Part shown: positions 34,197-43,325 of the stretch, in pieces
Layout: the number at the start of each line of letters is the position of its first letter
How positions within the stretch are numbered: position 1 is the stretch's first letter
Source of the DNA: JAIOSM01 sp964593725
GTDB lineage: Bacteria > Desulfobacterota > Desulfobacteria > Desulfobacterales > Desulfobacteraceae
Length of the DNA: 64,000 nucleotides
Assembly (NCBI GenBank): GCA_964593725.1
Contig: CAZQJS010000010.1
Span: forward strand, 1 to 64,000
Reading direction: 5' to 3'
Position numbers and translations under genes: made by a program
The notes under the pieces: generated by a model
Seen by the model: the letters and a program-made list of their open reading frames with translations, nothing else
Told to the model about the DNA's origin: nothing
Database searches by the model: none

Positions 34197-35214
34197 TGAT
34201 ACCGCCCATTTGTGTTAATGTTTTACCAAACAATTTATAGTGGAAATCATTAATCTTTTTTTTAATATCAATATCTGAAAACCTTTCAGGATAAACCTTT
34301 TCTGCAAGCCAAAGGCTTGCAAGCACAGACATAGGGGAAGGAAAATCCCAGGGAGCAAGATTTGAAGGACACTGGAAAACTTTTTTACCGGATACTGCCT
34401 CTATTTTCAAGAGAGCTTTATTTTCTAATCTGTCCCTTTCCTGTTTTTTCATATGCTGTGAAAGAACAATCACATCCGGGTTCCATTTTATCAACTGCTC
34501 CGGAGATATATCCTGGAAATATCCTGCAAGATCATGGGAAACATTAATTATTCCTGCTCTCCTGAACACCTCGTCCTGGAGCATATTTCCTGTTGTGGTG
34601 CTGAATATACCCCTGGTGGATGCAAAATACCCGCGTTTCCTATCTTCCTCTTTCAGGCCTGAAAGCCTGCCTGCTGTAAGGGACAATACTGCATCCATCT
34701 GTTGTTCAATGTTTAATATTTCAGTTCTCCTGCCTGCTGCCAGAGCTATGAGGCGCAATGACTCTTTTATTGTGGCAAAGGTTTCAGGTATGATCACAAT
34801 GGACGGAATATTGATTGTTTCAAGCCTTTTTGCAAGGGCAAGACCGTTTTTCTGGGGATAGAGTATTACCAGATCCGGTTTAAGTGATACAAGGGTTTCA
34901 AAATTAATTCCCATGGTTTTTGACCCGACACCTGTAACTTTAATAACATCCGGAAACACGGCCAGGGTAAGTTTATCCCGTTTGGATGAAGTGTCAATAC
35001 CCACAAGCTTATGCTGCAGGCCAAGGCAGAGTATAAAAAGAGTCGAGGGTTTAAATGTTGTTATAATCCTTTTTACTTCTCTGTTTATTACCATTGTACG
35101 TCCTGCCATGTCTGTTACCACACGGCCGTCTCTACTGCCCGCATTTACCACATCCGGGAAAAAAGATAAGATCAAAATCAGGACAATGGTGCTGCTCAAA
35201 ATATTTTTTTTCAT
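34177..35214 (-). CDS. Periplasmic substrate-binding protein of FecB/BtuF type (second set)
   Basis: 345 residues from ATG 35214 (GGGAAG site). Signal peptide at 1-25 (MKKNILSSTIVLILILSFF, cleavage near VNAG). The class III binding-protein fold is shown by VTDMAGRTMVINREVKRIIT, FETLVSLKPDLVILYPQKNG, SPEQLIKWNPDVIVLS and the C-terminal CPSNLAPWDFPSPMSVLASLWLAEKVYPERFSDID. The C-terminal tail closely parallels the binding protein of the first set (42288-43325), so the two importers are related and may share ligand types. The substrate is not evident. Confidence 0.9.
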   Translation of the reverse strand: MKKNILSSTIVLILILSFFPDVVNAGSRDGRVVTDMAGRTMVINREVKRIITTFKPSTLFILCLGLQHKLVGIDTSSKRDKLTLAVFPDVIKVTGVGSKTMGINFETLVSLKPDLVILYPQKNGLALAKRLETINIPSIVIIPETFATIKESLRLIALAAGRRTEILNIEQQMDAVLSLTAGRLSGLKEEDRKRGYFASTRGIFSTTTGNMLQDEVFRRAGIINVSHDLAGYFQDISPEQLIKWNPDVIVLSQHMKKQERDRLENKALLKIEAVSGKKVFQCPSNLAPWDFPSPMSVLASLWLAEKVYPERFSDIDIKKKINDFHYKLFGKTLTQMGGIIDNTIY

Positions 35215-35280
35215 ATCAAATCTTCCCTGAAAACTTATCAACCTGGTGGATTTTATTTAAAAAGTATAACCTGCTTAAAC

Positions 35281-35922
35281 TCAGGAAAGTTCAAACAGAA
35301 TAGTGACACTTAAACGTAATGGAGCTTTTTCCATTGCCATGGGCGGCGGCGGAAAAGGAGATGCTCTGTTTACAGCCTCAAGTGCTGCTCTGTCAAGGTC
35401 ATTATGCCTGGAGCTTCGTATAATCTTGATTTCTGACAAGACCCCTTTGTCTGACAGCACAAACTGAATTTTTACCCTGCCTTCTATTCCCCGGAACTTT
35501 GCAGACTCAGGATATTTTTTAAATTGATTAATTCTCATATAAACAAGTTTAAAATAGCTCTCTGCCGTCATTGCCCCGGAGTTTCCATCTTCAGGCCCGG
35601 GCAATGTGACTTCACACGATGCAATATTAAAACTGCCGGGCATGGCAGGAAGATCAAAATTCTCATTTACAGCATCCATCTTAAACTGCTGCACTGCTGT
35701 GGATACAGGCAGTTGTTCCGCCTTGATTCGTTTGCGGAGTCTTGGCTCTGGAAGTGCCCGGGTATCTGGTTTTGATCTTTGATCCATGAAAAATTCAATA
35801 CAGGAAGTCTTTCTTGATCTGTATACTCCGGAAGTGTATAGAAAAACAAGAATATGCACCAGGGATGAAATGATTATAAATCCCCAGAAAAGAAAGTTTG
35901 GTCTTTTTTCTGCTTCTTCCAT
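35281..35922 (-). CDS. tonB: TonB energy-transducing protein
   Basis: 213 residues. Short cytoplasmic N-terminus, one membrane anchor (about 12-30, FWGFIIISSLVHILVFLYTS), a basic linker of about 80 residues poor in proline for a TonB, and the C-terminal domain (about 125-213) with YPESAKFRGIEGRVKIQFVLSDKGVLSEIKIIRSSRHNDLDRAALEAV. It carries proton-motive energy from ExbBD to the outer-membrane receptor. The gene lies 9 bases after exbD. A dedicated TonB in the same block as the receptor suggests a self-contained system. Confidence 0.92.
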   Translation of the reverse strand: MEEAEKRPNFLFWGFIIISSLVHILVFLYTSGVYRSRKTSCIEFFMDQRSKPDTRALPEPRLRKRIKAEQLPVSTAVQQFKMDAVNENFDLPAMPGSFNIASCEVTLPGPEDGNSGAMTAESYFKLVYMRINQFKKYPESAKFRGIEGRVKIQFVLSDKGVLSEIKIIRSSRHNDLDRAALEAVNRASPFPPPPMAMEKAPLRLSVTILFELS

Positions 35923-35931
35923 GCTGCTCTG

Positions 35932-36342
35932 CTACAGGCCCTTTTCCGTGGCAAGGCAAAGGCGCGATGCCCCGGCTGCCTTGGCAATATCCATGACTTT
36001 CACTGCTTTGTTTAAAATCACACTCTTATCAGCCTTGACCACAACAAGTCTGTCTTTATCACTGCCTATCATCTCACGGATTCTGGTATAAAGCTGATCA
36101 ATGGGTATCTTTTTACTGGCAATAAAGGTTGCACCTTTTACATCAACATAAACTGTTATCTCCTGTTTCAGCCGGGGTGCCGATGCGCTGGCATTGGGCA
36201 GTTTTATTTTGATACCTTCCTCCACAACAAAATTTGTGGTAAGCATAAAATAGATCAGGAGAAGAAAAACAATGTCAATCAATGATGTCAAAGGCGCCTG
36301 TATCTGATAAGGTTCTCTGGTCCTGGTAAATATCAACATCAC
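35932..36342 (-). CDS. exbD: ExbD/TolR family biopolymer transport protein
   Basis: 136 residues. One membrane segment (about 20-42) holds the essential aspartate in PLTSLIDIVFLLLIYFMLTTNF. The periplasmic part has KIKLPNASASAPRLKQEITVYVD and LVVVKADKSVILNKAVKVMDIAKAAG. It forms the proton channel with ExbB. It overlaps exbB by 4 bases and precedes tonB. Confidence 0.94.
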   Translation of the reverse strand: MMLIFTRTREPYQIQAPLTSLIDIVFLLLIYFMLTTNFVVEEGIKIKLPNASASAPRLKQEITVYVDVKGATFIASKKIPIDQLYTRIREMIGSDKDRLVVVKADKSVILNKAVKVMDIAKAAGASRLCLATEKGL

Positions 36343-36950
36343 ACAGCCTTTTTATTTATGGCCTTTATAAACAGAACTGCCCCATTCCTGAGCCTTGCTT
36401 CATATTTATCCACCTTGGCAATGAGGTAACTGTGGGCAACCATGGCAGGAAGTGCCACAGCAAGCCCCAGGGCAGTCGTGAGCATTGCCTCCCAGATTCC
36501 TCCGGCAAGGACTGCTGCATTTACCTTGCCTCCCATCTCCTGGATAACCATAAATGCTTTGATCATACCGATTATGGTACCAAGAAGGCCTAAAAGCGGC
36601 GCAATATTTCCAATGGTTGCAAGGGCCTGAATATAGGATGAAAGACTTCTGACCTCAGTCTCGGTGGCATTGACAATAACAGATTCCAGCACCTTAATTT
36701 CCAGATCCTTTGCATTTATTGCCCTGTTAAGAACCCTTCCCATGGGAGAATTACTCTTTTCAGATGTTTCAAGAGCTTTTCCCACTTCACCTTTTTCCAT
36801 GAGTTCTGCAACAGTGTTCTCAATATTGCGCCCCCGGCTTTGATTCACAGCATACCTGATTATCCGCTCAAAAAAGATGGCAAGTGCTGTAATGGAGCAG
36901 AATAATATTGGAATAACAAGGATCCCACCCTTAGCAATAATCTGAAGCAT
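36339..36950 (-). CDS. exbB: ExbB/MotA/TolQ family proton channel protein
   Basis: 203 residues, three membrane segments (about 10-30, 110-135, 150-175). Family patterns: the helix IQALATIGNIAPLLGLLGTIIGMIKAF and WEAMLTTALGLAVALPAMVAHSYL. With ExbD it uses the proton gradient to drive TonB. It lies 75 bases after the EF-hand-like repeat gene and starts the exbB-exbD-tonB unit, behind a GGAGGAATAT site. Confidence 0.94.
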   Translation of the reverse strand: MLQIIAKGGILVIPILFCSITALAIFFERIIRYAVNQSRGRNIENTVAELMEKGEVGKALETSEKSNSPMGRVLNRAINAKDLEIKVLESVIVNATETEVRSLSSYIQALATIGNIAPLLGLLGTIIGMIKAFMVIQEMGGKVNAAVLAGGIWEAMLTTALGLAVALPAMVAHSYLIAKVDKYEARLRNGAVLFIKAINKKAV

Positions 36951-37025
36951 ATATTCCTCCGAAACTGTTTTTATTAAAGTTTTTGAAAAAATATCATTAA
37001 CAACATTGACTGATGATTCAACAGA

Positions 37026-38138
37026 TTAATCTGTCACAGCAATTTCAGCTGTATCAATAAAATCCGGTATCCCATCAAAATCAAGATCTTTTTCCCGCTT
37101 TATTATGGTCCGGGTTTTGTCATACTCCTCCCAAAGGTCAGGCTTTCCGTCAAGGTTGGTATCTTCCTTTACAATTTTTAATATACCATTGTCATATTCA
37201 TACCAGATATCTGTTTTCCCATCTTTGTTTCTGTCCTCTTCTGCCCTGGAAGGTCTTTCATTATTGTCATAAAACCAGGTTATTATGGTTTTGCCTGATT
37301 TTTTTTCTTCACTTTTCTCAAGTTTTCCTGACTTGTCAAAATAGTCCACATAATCAATAAGCCCATCAAAATTTTCATCCACCTCTTTTTTCTTTAAAAT
37401 ATTTTTCAAATAAAAGGACCTTATGTCCATATTTTTATCTTTATTAAGATCCCTGAAAAGAATCAGGCTCCAGGGAGATCTGTCATAAAGTAGAATTGTC
37501 TCAAAGTATCCGTCGTAATCTGTGTCTTTCCGCTGTTCTTTTACAGCACCATTTACATACAGAGTTTCCATGTCTATCCTGCCATCACTGTTCATATCCT
37601 GCTTCTGTTCACAGGGCATCTGACCTTTGAAGCTTATCCAGGTATCAATACGGCCATTATTATCTTTATCCCTGGTCATGGTCTTAATTTGATTGTTTTT
37701 AAAATGATAAAAAGTATCAAACTTTTTATCATTATCTGTATCTTTTTTAATAATTATTATCTGACCTTTTTCATTAAAATATGAAACCTGTTCCAGATCT
37801 CCTGCAACATTAAACTTTTCCCGGCAGACTCTTTTCCCATCTTTTATGTGCTCTATCAGGTCCATTTTCCGGTCATTGCCGCTATCTTTTCTTATCTCTG
37901 AAACCCTGCCATTTTTATATAACTGGACTATTTCAAAAAAACCGTCCCTGTCTCTATCAATCTTTAATTCCTGTATGACCCCTTTGTCATCATAGAGCTG
38001 CACCTGATCAATTTTACCATCTTTATCAAGATCCTTTTCCAGCTGTTTTCCTGCATATACACTGGTGTGAAAAACAGACAGGATAAAACAAACAAGACAA
38101 ATGCCCCTGGCAGAGTAAAATTTTTTATGGTAAGCCAT
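37026..38138 (-). CDS. Exported repeat protein with calcium-loop-like motifs
   Basis: 370 residues. Signal peptide at 1-29 (ICLVCFILSVFHTSVYAG). The rest is about 12 repeats of 25-28 residues. Each has an acidic loop of the DxDxDGxxD type followed by a short strand: DLDKDGKIDQVQLYDD, DKDNNGRIDTWISF, DMNSDGRIDMETLY, DRNKDGKTDIWYEY, DTNLDGKPDLWEEY and DLDFDGIPDFIDT. Such loops resemble thrombospondin type 3 or EF-hand calcium sites. It is probably a periplasmic or surface beta-rich protein stabilised by Ca2+. It sits inside the TonB uptake block, which suggests ligand or metal binding, but no family function is known to me. Confidence 0.78.
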   Translation of the reverse strand: MAYHKKFYSARGICLVCFILSVFHTSVYAGKQLEKDLDKDGKIDQVQLYDDKGVIQELKIDRDRDGFFEIVQLYKNGRVSEIRKDSGNDRKMDLIEHIKDGKRVCREKFNVAGDLEQVSYFNEKGQIIIIKKDTDNDKKFDTFYHFKNNQIKTMTRDKDNNGRIDTWISFKGQMPCEQKQDMNSDGRIDMETLYVNGAVKEQRKDTDYDGYFETILLYDRSPWSLILFRDLNKDKNMDIRSFYLKNILKKKEVDENFDGLIDYVDYFDKSGKLEKSEEKKSGKTIITWFYDNNERPSRAEEDRNKDGKTDIWYEYDNGILKIVKEDTNLDGKPDLWEEYDKTRTIIKREKDLDFDGIPDFIDTAEIAVTD

Positions 38139-38242
38139 GGTTATTCTCCGGTTTTATTTGACAAATATACAATAGTCATGATTAGAAATTTTATATGCTT
38201 TTTAGTTTATTTTGTCAATATATCAATTTAATTTTCTTAATA

Positions 38243-38282
38243 ATTACTATTGATTACTATTTATTACTACTGATTACTTATA
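38243..38282 (-). repeat. Four 10-base tandem repeats downstream of the phosphodiesterase-like gene
   Basis: Plus-strand units ATTACTATTG, ATTACTATTT, ATTACTACTG and ATTACTTATA follow each other with an exact 10-base period, and the array abuts the stop codon at 38283. On the coding strand it lies in the 144-base gap before the EF-hand-like repeat gene. Confidence 0.8.
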
Positions 38283-39455
38283 TTAAATAATATCCTTTAT
38301 TACTGCAAGCAGACCCTGATTAAACAAGTTCCTTGCAAAACACTCAATACTTACATCCACACCAAAGGCCATATGCATGAACATGCTTCTGTTCCCAACG
38401 GCAATGCTGTTTAATGACTGGTCAGATGCTATAGTGTTTTCAGGAACTTTTGTAAAATAACCGGAAAAGGGAAATTTAATCTGTTCCTCATCCCTGTCAA
38501 AGGATCTATATCCTGCAGGGTAGGCAAAAACCTGATATTTACCCGTGGATAAAGTAAGATAGAACGAGTCTGCTGCCTCATTGCAGAACCATGCTTCACC
38601 ATTATTGCACAGAAAATATCCATTGGGAAAATAGTCTGCTTCCATTCCTTCCACCAGTATCAGGGCAATTTTTCCTTTTCTCTCCTTTTTCAAGCCGGAC
38701 AAAATAAGTTCTCTGATACTCCTTATGTCATCAACCTCACCTAAGGGCGTATACACAGGCACCTTAAAATTACTGTCAGGAACATTAACAGGTTCTCTCA
38801 AGGTTATTCCCATGGTTTTAAAGGCATACCCTTTCTGAGCAACGCAGAGAAAATCAGGCATGAGCGCATCTTCGCCGGGCAGATCAAGGTTATCCTGCCT
38901 TGATTTAAAAAGATTTAACCACTCATCTTTTGATACAATATGCCTGATCTCTTTTATACCCTTTAAATACTTGATATCTCCTTTAGTTGCAGAATGTATT
39001 CCGCAATACATGGCAGACCAGTTGGAAGATACAGCAAGGCCGGAAAGTGAGGAAAGATCGATTCTGCCCTTGAGTTTTGTCAGCAGACCTGTGCTTACAA
39101 TAACAGGAATAAACCCTGATTTTTCAAGAAAATCATTCACCTGGTTCATTGTGCCTTTAAGCAGATTTTCCCTCTCTTTTCTTGAATGATCAAAATGGCG
39201 CAGGGAAAAATACTGGCCGGCATAGCTTAAAACCGCAAAGTCAGGATCGAGCTTGCCAATAAGATCAAGGGCAGTGTCTGTCACCCACTGGTTTGCATTG
39301 AGCCGGGTTCCCCGGGCAACATCTCCTGGATAAGGGTTATTGTGTAAAACCTTTCTTACACTGGAAACAAGCAGGCCTTCTGCGCTCCTTTTCCTGCCGG
39401 TTTCAAGGTCAAACATATTCTGCCATTCCCTGGCATCAATGATGGCAAGGCTCAT
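38283..39455 (-). CDS. Alkaline-phosphatase-superfamily-like protein lacking metal ligands
   Basis: 390 residues, start ATG 39455 after GAGGTGG and directly behind the radical SAM stop. No signal peptide. TDTALDLIGKLDPDFAVLSYAGQYFSLRHFDH resembles the region of type I phosphodiesterases where a metal-binding DxxxH sits, FIPVIVSTGLL stands where they have VSDHGM, and GEDALMPDFLCVAQKGYAF resembles their pRAPDivv segment. The key Asp/His ligands look absent and the usual N-terminal nucleophile region is missing, so it may be inactive or have another role. The assignment is by eye and uncertain. It is coupled to the radical SAM enzyme, which suggests a joint step. Confidence 0.55.
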   Translation of the reverse strand: MSLAIIDAREWQNMFDLETGRKRSAEGLLVSSVRKVLHNNPYPGDVARGTRLNANQWVTDTALDLIGKLDPDFAVLSYAGQYFSLRHFDHSRKERENLLKGTMNQVNDFLEKSGFIPVIVSTGLLTKLKGRIDLSSLSGLAVSSNWSAMYCGIHSATKGDIKYLKGIKEIRHIVSKDEWLNLFKSRQDNLDLPGEDALMPDFLCVAQKGYAFKTMGITLREPVNVPDSNFKVPVYTPLGEVDDIRSIRELILSGLKKERKGKIALILVEGMEADYFPNGYFLCNNGEAWFCNEAADSFYLTLSTGKYQVFAYPAGYRSFDRDEEQIKFPFSGYFTKVPENTIASDQSLNSIAVGNRSMFMHMAFGVDVSIECFARNLFNQGLLAVIKDII

Positions 39456-40475
39456 CTATGCCACCTCTTCTGAGGCAGATACAGCCTTTGCACTCCATGC
39501 AACACGAGTGCCTTCCATGGCAATTTCAGCACCACAGCCAGGGCAGATATTGCCGTGGGCCATGAATTCATCCAGCCTGTCTCCGGAGCACCCAAGGCTG
39601 AAACGTTTGATGATCTCCCGGCTGCATTGAGGGCAGAACGTATTGACCCAGTCAGATCCGATAAAATTATGAAAATAAATATAGGGCAGATACTCTCTTG
39701 AGGATTCAAGTATTAAATTTATCCTTTCAATATCAGGGTATTTAAACTCCTTCATATTATGCTCCGGCAGCAGCCGGAACACATGCCATGGAATATCAGG
39801 GTTAATCCCATGGATAAACTGGGCAATATCGATAAGTTCATGATCATTGATATTTTCAATCACAGGAGAGGCAATCTCCACATGGCATTCTGCAGCAAAT
39901 GTTCTTATATTCCTGAGTATTGGCTCAATATTATTAATGCCCACAAACTTTTGATAAAACTCATCTGAATATCCCTTGAGCCCCACATGGATAAAGGAAA
40001 ATATTTCAGTCAGCATGGCTGTTGATTCCTCTGTTGTATATCCATTTGTTAAGCATCCCATGGGCAAACCTGCTTTTTCAGCATACCTTTTAAGCCTCTT
40101 CAGACCCGGCAGGGACACGGCAGGTTCATTAACATTGAATACAAGATTATGACATCCAAGTTTTTCTGCCATTGCAATAAATTTTTCAGGCTCAAACCTG
40201 TACATAATATTCTGAACCCTGGCAGGATCTGTGCACGCAATAAAAGCATTGGAACAATACCTGCACCTGAAATTACAACCCATGGATCCGAAAATCATTG
40301 ACCTTGAGCCTGGATAAGCATGGTAAAATGGGACTGATTCTATTCTGGAGGGAAAGTAAGTGCACCATTTATCAGGATATTTTTCCTCAATTTTTCCGTT
40401 CTTTTCCATGTACATTCCGCAAAAGCCACTGCCTGACGAGAGATCACATCTTCTTTCACAATAATTGCATATCAC
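39456..40475 (-). CDS. Radical SAM enzyme of the pyruvate-formate-lyase-activase-like group
   Basis: 339 residues from GTG 40475 (GAGGTG site, 4-base overlap with the ATPase gene). The cluster motif CNFRCRYC (CxxxCxxC) follows FGSMG. An N-terminal CNYCERRCDLSSGSGFCG and a C-terminal pair FCPQC...ICPGCG add further cysteines, possibly extra Fe-S clusters or a zinc ribbon. NVNEPAVSLPG and GLPMGCLTNGY match COG1180-type enzymes (AmmeMemoRadiSam/PflA-like). It makes a 5'-deoxyadenosyl radical. Located inside a TonB/ABC uptake block, it may modify or break down the imported compound. Confidence 0.88.
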   Translation of the reverse strand: MICNYCERRCDLSSGSGFCGMYMEKNGKIEEKYPDKWCTYFPSRIESVPFYHAYPGSRSMIFGSMGCNFRCRYCSNAFIACTDPARVQNIMYRFEPEKFIAMAEKLGCHNLVFNVNEPAVSLPGLKRLKRYAEKAGLPMGCLTNGYTTEESTAMLTEIFSFIHVGLKGYSDEFYQKFVGINNIEPILRNIRTFAAECHVEIASPVIENINDHELIDIAQFIHGINPDIPWHVFRLLPEHNMKEFKYPDIERINLILESSREYLPYIYFHNFIGSDWVNTFCPQCSREIIKRFSLGCSGDRLDEFMAHGNICPGCGAEIAMEGTRVAWSAKAVSASEEVA

Positions 40476-41278
40476 TGTTTCACCTCATGATCTGAAGCTT
40501 TAAAGTTTATATTCTTTGGAGTCACCACAAAGACTCCTTTCCTTGTAACATCACATTGAATATTTTCACCCAGCACCCCTGCAAGGAGATCATCAGTCAT
40601 TATTGTCTCCATGCCTCCAGAAGCGATAATTTTGCCGTTTTTCAACATAACTGCCTCATCACAATAATAAAGGGCAAGATTGGGATCGTGGAGAGTGATG
40701 AGAACTGTAAGATTCCTCTTTTTAACAAGCTTATGCATAAGAGCCATTATCCTGTGCTGATTTGCAAAATCCAGGTGGGAGTTGGGTTCGTCCAGAAGCA
40801 TAACCGGTGTATCCTGAAACAGAGCCCTTGCCAGAATAACAAGCTGACGCTCTCCCCCGGATATTGAATTAAAGGGCCTTGGTGCAAGATGCTCTATACC
40901 GGCCTCTTCCATGGTGTTCAAAGCCTTTTTTCTCTCTTTCTTTGAAGGTGATGACCATGCTTTGATGCGGGCAGATCCGGCCATTAAGACCATATTCAGA
41001 CAGGAAAAAGAAAAGGGAGAAAAGCTGACCTGGGGGACCACACTTATCATTCTTGCAATCTGTACCCTGGATAACCGTGCAATATCCTGTTCCATGACTG
41101 ACACTTTACCGCACAGGGGTTTTAATACTCCATTGATACAGCGCAGCAATGTAGTCTTACCCGAACCATTTCTTCCCATGAGAGCACAGATTTTACCCGG
41201 GCTCAATGAAAAACTGACATGGGAGAAAACCATATCTTTCCCATATCCTGCACTTATGTCTTCAATGGCCAGGCCCAT
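40472..41278 (-). CDS. FecE/BtuD-type ABC importer ATPase (first set)
   Basis: 268 residues from ATG 41278 (AAGAGG site); the frame open further upstream lies inside the permease gene. Walker A MGRNGSGKTTLL, signature SGGERQLVILARALF, Walker B VMLLDEPNSHLDFANQ, H-loop TLHDPN. The last 50 residues form the usual variable tail. It overlaps the permease by 17 bases and the radical SAM gene by 4. Confidence 0.92.
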   Translation of the reverse strand: MGLAIEDISAGYGKDMVFSHVSFSLSPGKICALMGRNGSGKTTLLRCINGVLKPLCGKVSVMEQDIARLSRVQIARMISVVPQVSFSPFSFSCLNMVLMAGSARIKAWSSPSKKERKKALNTMEEAGIEHLAPRPFNSISGGERQLVILARALFQDTPVMLLDEPNSHLDFANQHRIMALMHKLVKKRNLTVLITLHDPNLALYYCDEAVMLKNGKIIASGGMETIMTDDLLAGVLGENIQCDVTRKGVFVVTPKNINFKASDHEVKQ

Positions 41279-42284
41279 TATAAAACCTCTTTTTTCCAGC
41301 ATTGACAACAAGGTACCCAAGAAAAGGAGCACCAAATATTGATGTGACAATGCTTATGGGAATTTCAGACATGGTCACGCTGCGTGCTACACTATCCATG
41401 ACCATGAGAAAACAACCTCCAAGCACTGCAGTTGCAGGTATCAGTTTTCTATTATCAGGACCGGTAAGGTACCTTGCAATATGGGGCACAATAAGCCCTA
41501 TCCATGCTATGGAGCCCACACAGGCAACCGAACATGCAACCATGAGTGTACTTGCAGCAACAAAGAAAATACGCCATCTGAAAATATTGATCCCCATGGA
41601 CATGGCATCCTCTGTATCCTGGGTCATTATATTTAAGCGCCAGGAGAAAATAATCATAAGAATAATCCCCGGCAGAAGCAGAGGCAGAGTAATCTCGATC
41701 TTTGTCCAGGATGCTGTATGGAAACTGCCCATTGTCCAGAATATGATCCTGGTCAGCTGGTCATGGGGGTTGGAAAGATACATCATAAAGGCAAGGCCTG
41801 CTTTGAACAGGGCAGAGGTAACAATACCCGATATAACAAGAACAGCCGGTGAAGTGTCATTGCTGAAATTTGCAAGAATATATGCGAAGGTTACGGCAAT
41901 AGTCCCAAATAAAAAGGCTGATCCCTGGATAACCCATGCAAGAGGTGATAAATACATTATGGCAAAAGCAGCGCCAAAACATGACCCTGCTGTGACTCCA
42001 AGGATCTCAGGAGCAGCCAGAGGATTCCTGAAGAGAGCCTGAAAAACCGCTCCTGCAGTGGATATACCCGCTCCTGCCAGTATGGTTAATACAAGCCTTG
42101 GAACCCTGATATTCCAGAAAACCATCCCCATGTCCCGTGGGGATACAATAAAATGGTTATCAAATCCCAACCCTGACAGAATCAGACCTGCCACATCTCC
42201 GGGACCCATGGGAAAACGCCCCACACACAGACATACAAATAGTGCTGTCAGCAGCATAAGAGATATCCGGAAAATACGTCCCAT
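41262..42284 (-). CDS. FecCD/BtuC-type ABC importer permease (first set)
   Basis: 340 residues, about ten membrane segments. NIRVPRLVLTILAGAGISTAGAVFQALFRNPLAAPEILGVTAG, FWTMGSFHTASWTKIEI, AMSMGINIFRWRI, GSIAWIGLIVPHIARYLTGPDNRKLIP and SEIPISIVTSIFGAPFLGYLV are FecCD hallmarks. It follows the binding-protein gene by 3 bases. It is clearly similar to the second-set permease at 33147-34196, which suggests an old duplication. Confidence 0.94.
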   Translation of the reverse strand: MGRIFRISLMLLTALFVCLCVGRFPMGPGDVAGLILSGLGFDNHFIVSPRDMGMVFWNIRVPRLVLTILAGAGISTAGAVFQALFRNPLAAPEILGVTAGSCFGAAFAIMYLSPLAWVIQGSAFLFGTIAVTFAYILANFSNDTSPAVLVISGIVTSALFKAGLAFMMYLSNPHDQLTRIIFWTMGSFHTASWTKIEITLPLLLPGIILMIIFSWRLNIMTQDTEDAMSMGINIFRWRIFFVAASTLMVACSVACVGSIAWIGLIVPHIARYLTGPDNRKLIPATAVLGGCFLMVMDSVARSVTMSEIPISIVTSIFGAPFLGYLVVNAGKKRFYNGPGH

Positions 42285-42287
42285 TAT

Positions 42288-43325
42288 CTAAAGCTTTCCC
42301 CCAAGCCTTTCAAAGGTATAACCTGTATACTTTCCATAAAACTCGTCTGCCAGAGCTTTTACATCAACATCTGAAAAAAGCTTTGGATAAAGTGTCTTTG
42401 CACACCACACCACACCCAGGACACAATGGGGCGCAGGGTAATCCCACCATCCTGCATTGGAAGGAAATTCATAAATCCTTCTGTTTTTTACAGCATTAAT
42501 TGTTTTGAAATGGGGGTTTTGATAAAGGCTCTCTGTGCTGTAACTATTAAATGACGAACCAAGAAATATTACATCAGGGTTCCATATTGCAATCTGCTCT
42601 GGCGAGACATCTGCCCAGAACCCCTTTACATTGTGTGCAACATTGCCGGCCCCGGAAAGTTCAAGTATCTGATCCTGGAGCATGCTGCCTGTAGCAGCGG
42701 AATAGATACTTTTAGGGCCGGCAAAGAGAGCCTTTAAAGGTTTGCCGGATCGTTTTTTAAGCCTCTCTTCCACAAGGGCAAGCAGTGATTTACAATGGGT
42801 GATATATTGTTCTCCCCTGTCACGACAGTTCAGAACTTCTGCCATCAGGCGTATGGCTTCAAAGGCCTCTTCAAAGGTTTCTCCTCTGACAGCCACAACA
42901 GCAATCCCTGCATTTTCAATCTGCTCCATTGCTGCCTGGTCAGTTGTTGCATATACAAAAACAACATCAGGGTTAAGGCAGATAAGGGCTTCGGTATTAT
43001 AGGTACTGCCCCGGGACAGGTCAGGCCTGACTTTAAACATGTTATCTATTTTCTTCAAGGCAGCAGCTTCCCTGCCAAAAATACTCTTTGCAACCAGAAG
43101 ATGCTGCCTGCCAAGGGCATACACCAGCTTGCCTCCAAAATGATGAAAAGCTGCAATTTTTCTGATATTCTTTAAAACTTTTACACGCCTTCCAAGCTGA
43201 TCTGTTACTGTGATGGTTTCATGCCCGGATTGACCGGGAAGTCTGCATCCTGTAAAAAAAACTGAAAAAAGAACCAGTACCAGTAGAACAGATGCAATGG
43301 AACCAGTGACACGTTTTATCTTCAT
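42288..43325 (-). CDS. FecB/BtuF-type substrate-binding lipoprotein (first set)
   Basis: 345 residues. Lipoprotein signal peptide (1-27, LVLFSVFFTGC lipobox). Binding-protein patterns: VTDQLGRRVKVLKNIRKIAAFHHFGGKLVYALG, ALICLNPDVVFVYATTDQ, SPEQIAIWNPDVIFLGS and FPSNAGWWDYPAPHCVLGVVWCAKTLYPKLFSDVDV. The FHHFGG segment near residue 60 puts two histidines at the likely cleft, which might contact a metal or haem-like ligand. It overlaps the methyltransferase by 4 bases. The ligand is not known. Confidence 0.9.
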   Translation of the reverse strand: MKIKRVTGSIASVLLVLVLFSVFFTGCRLPGQSGHETITVTDQLGRRVKVLKNIRKIAAFHHFGGKLVYALGRQHLLVAKSIFGREAAALKKIDNMFKVRPDLSRGSTYNTEALICLNPDVVFVYATTDQAAMEQIENAGIAVVAVRGETFEEAFEAIRLMAEVLNCRDRGEQYITHCKSLLALVEERLKKRSGKPLKALFAGPKSIYSAATGSMLQDQILELSGAGNVAHNVKGFWADVSPEQIAIWNPDVIFLGSSFNSYSTESLYQNPHFKTINAVKNRRIYEFPSNAGWWDYPAPHCVLGVVWCAKTLYPKLFSDVDVKALADEFYGKYTGYTFERLGGKL

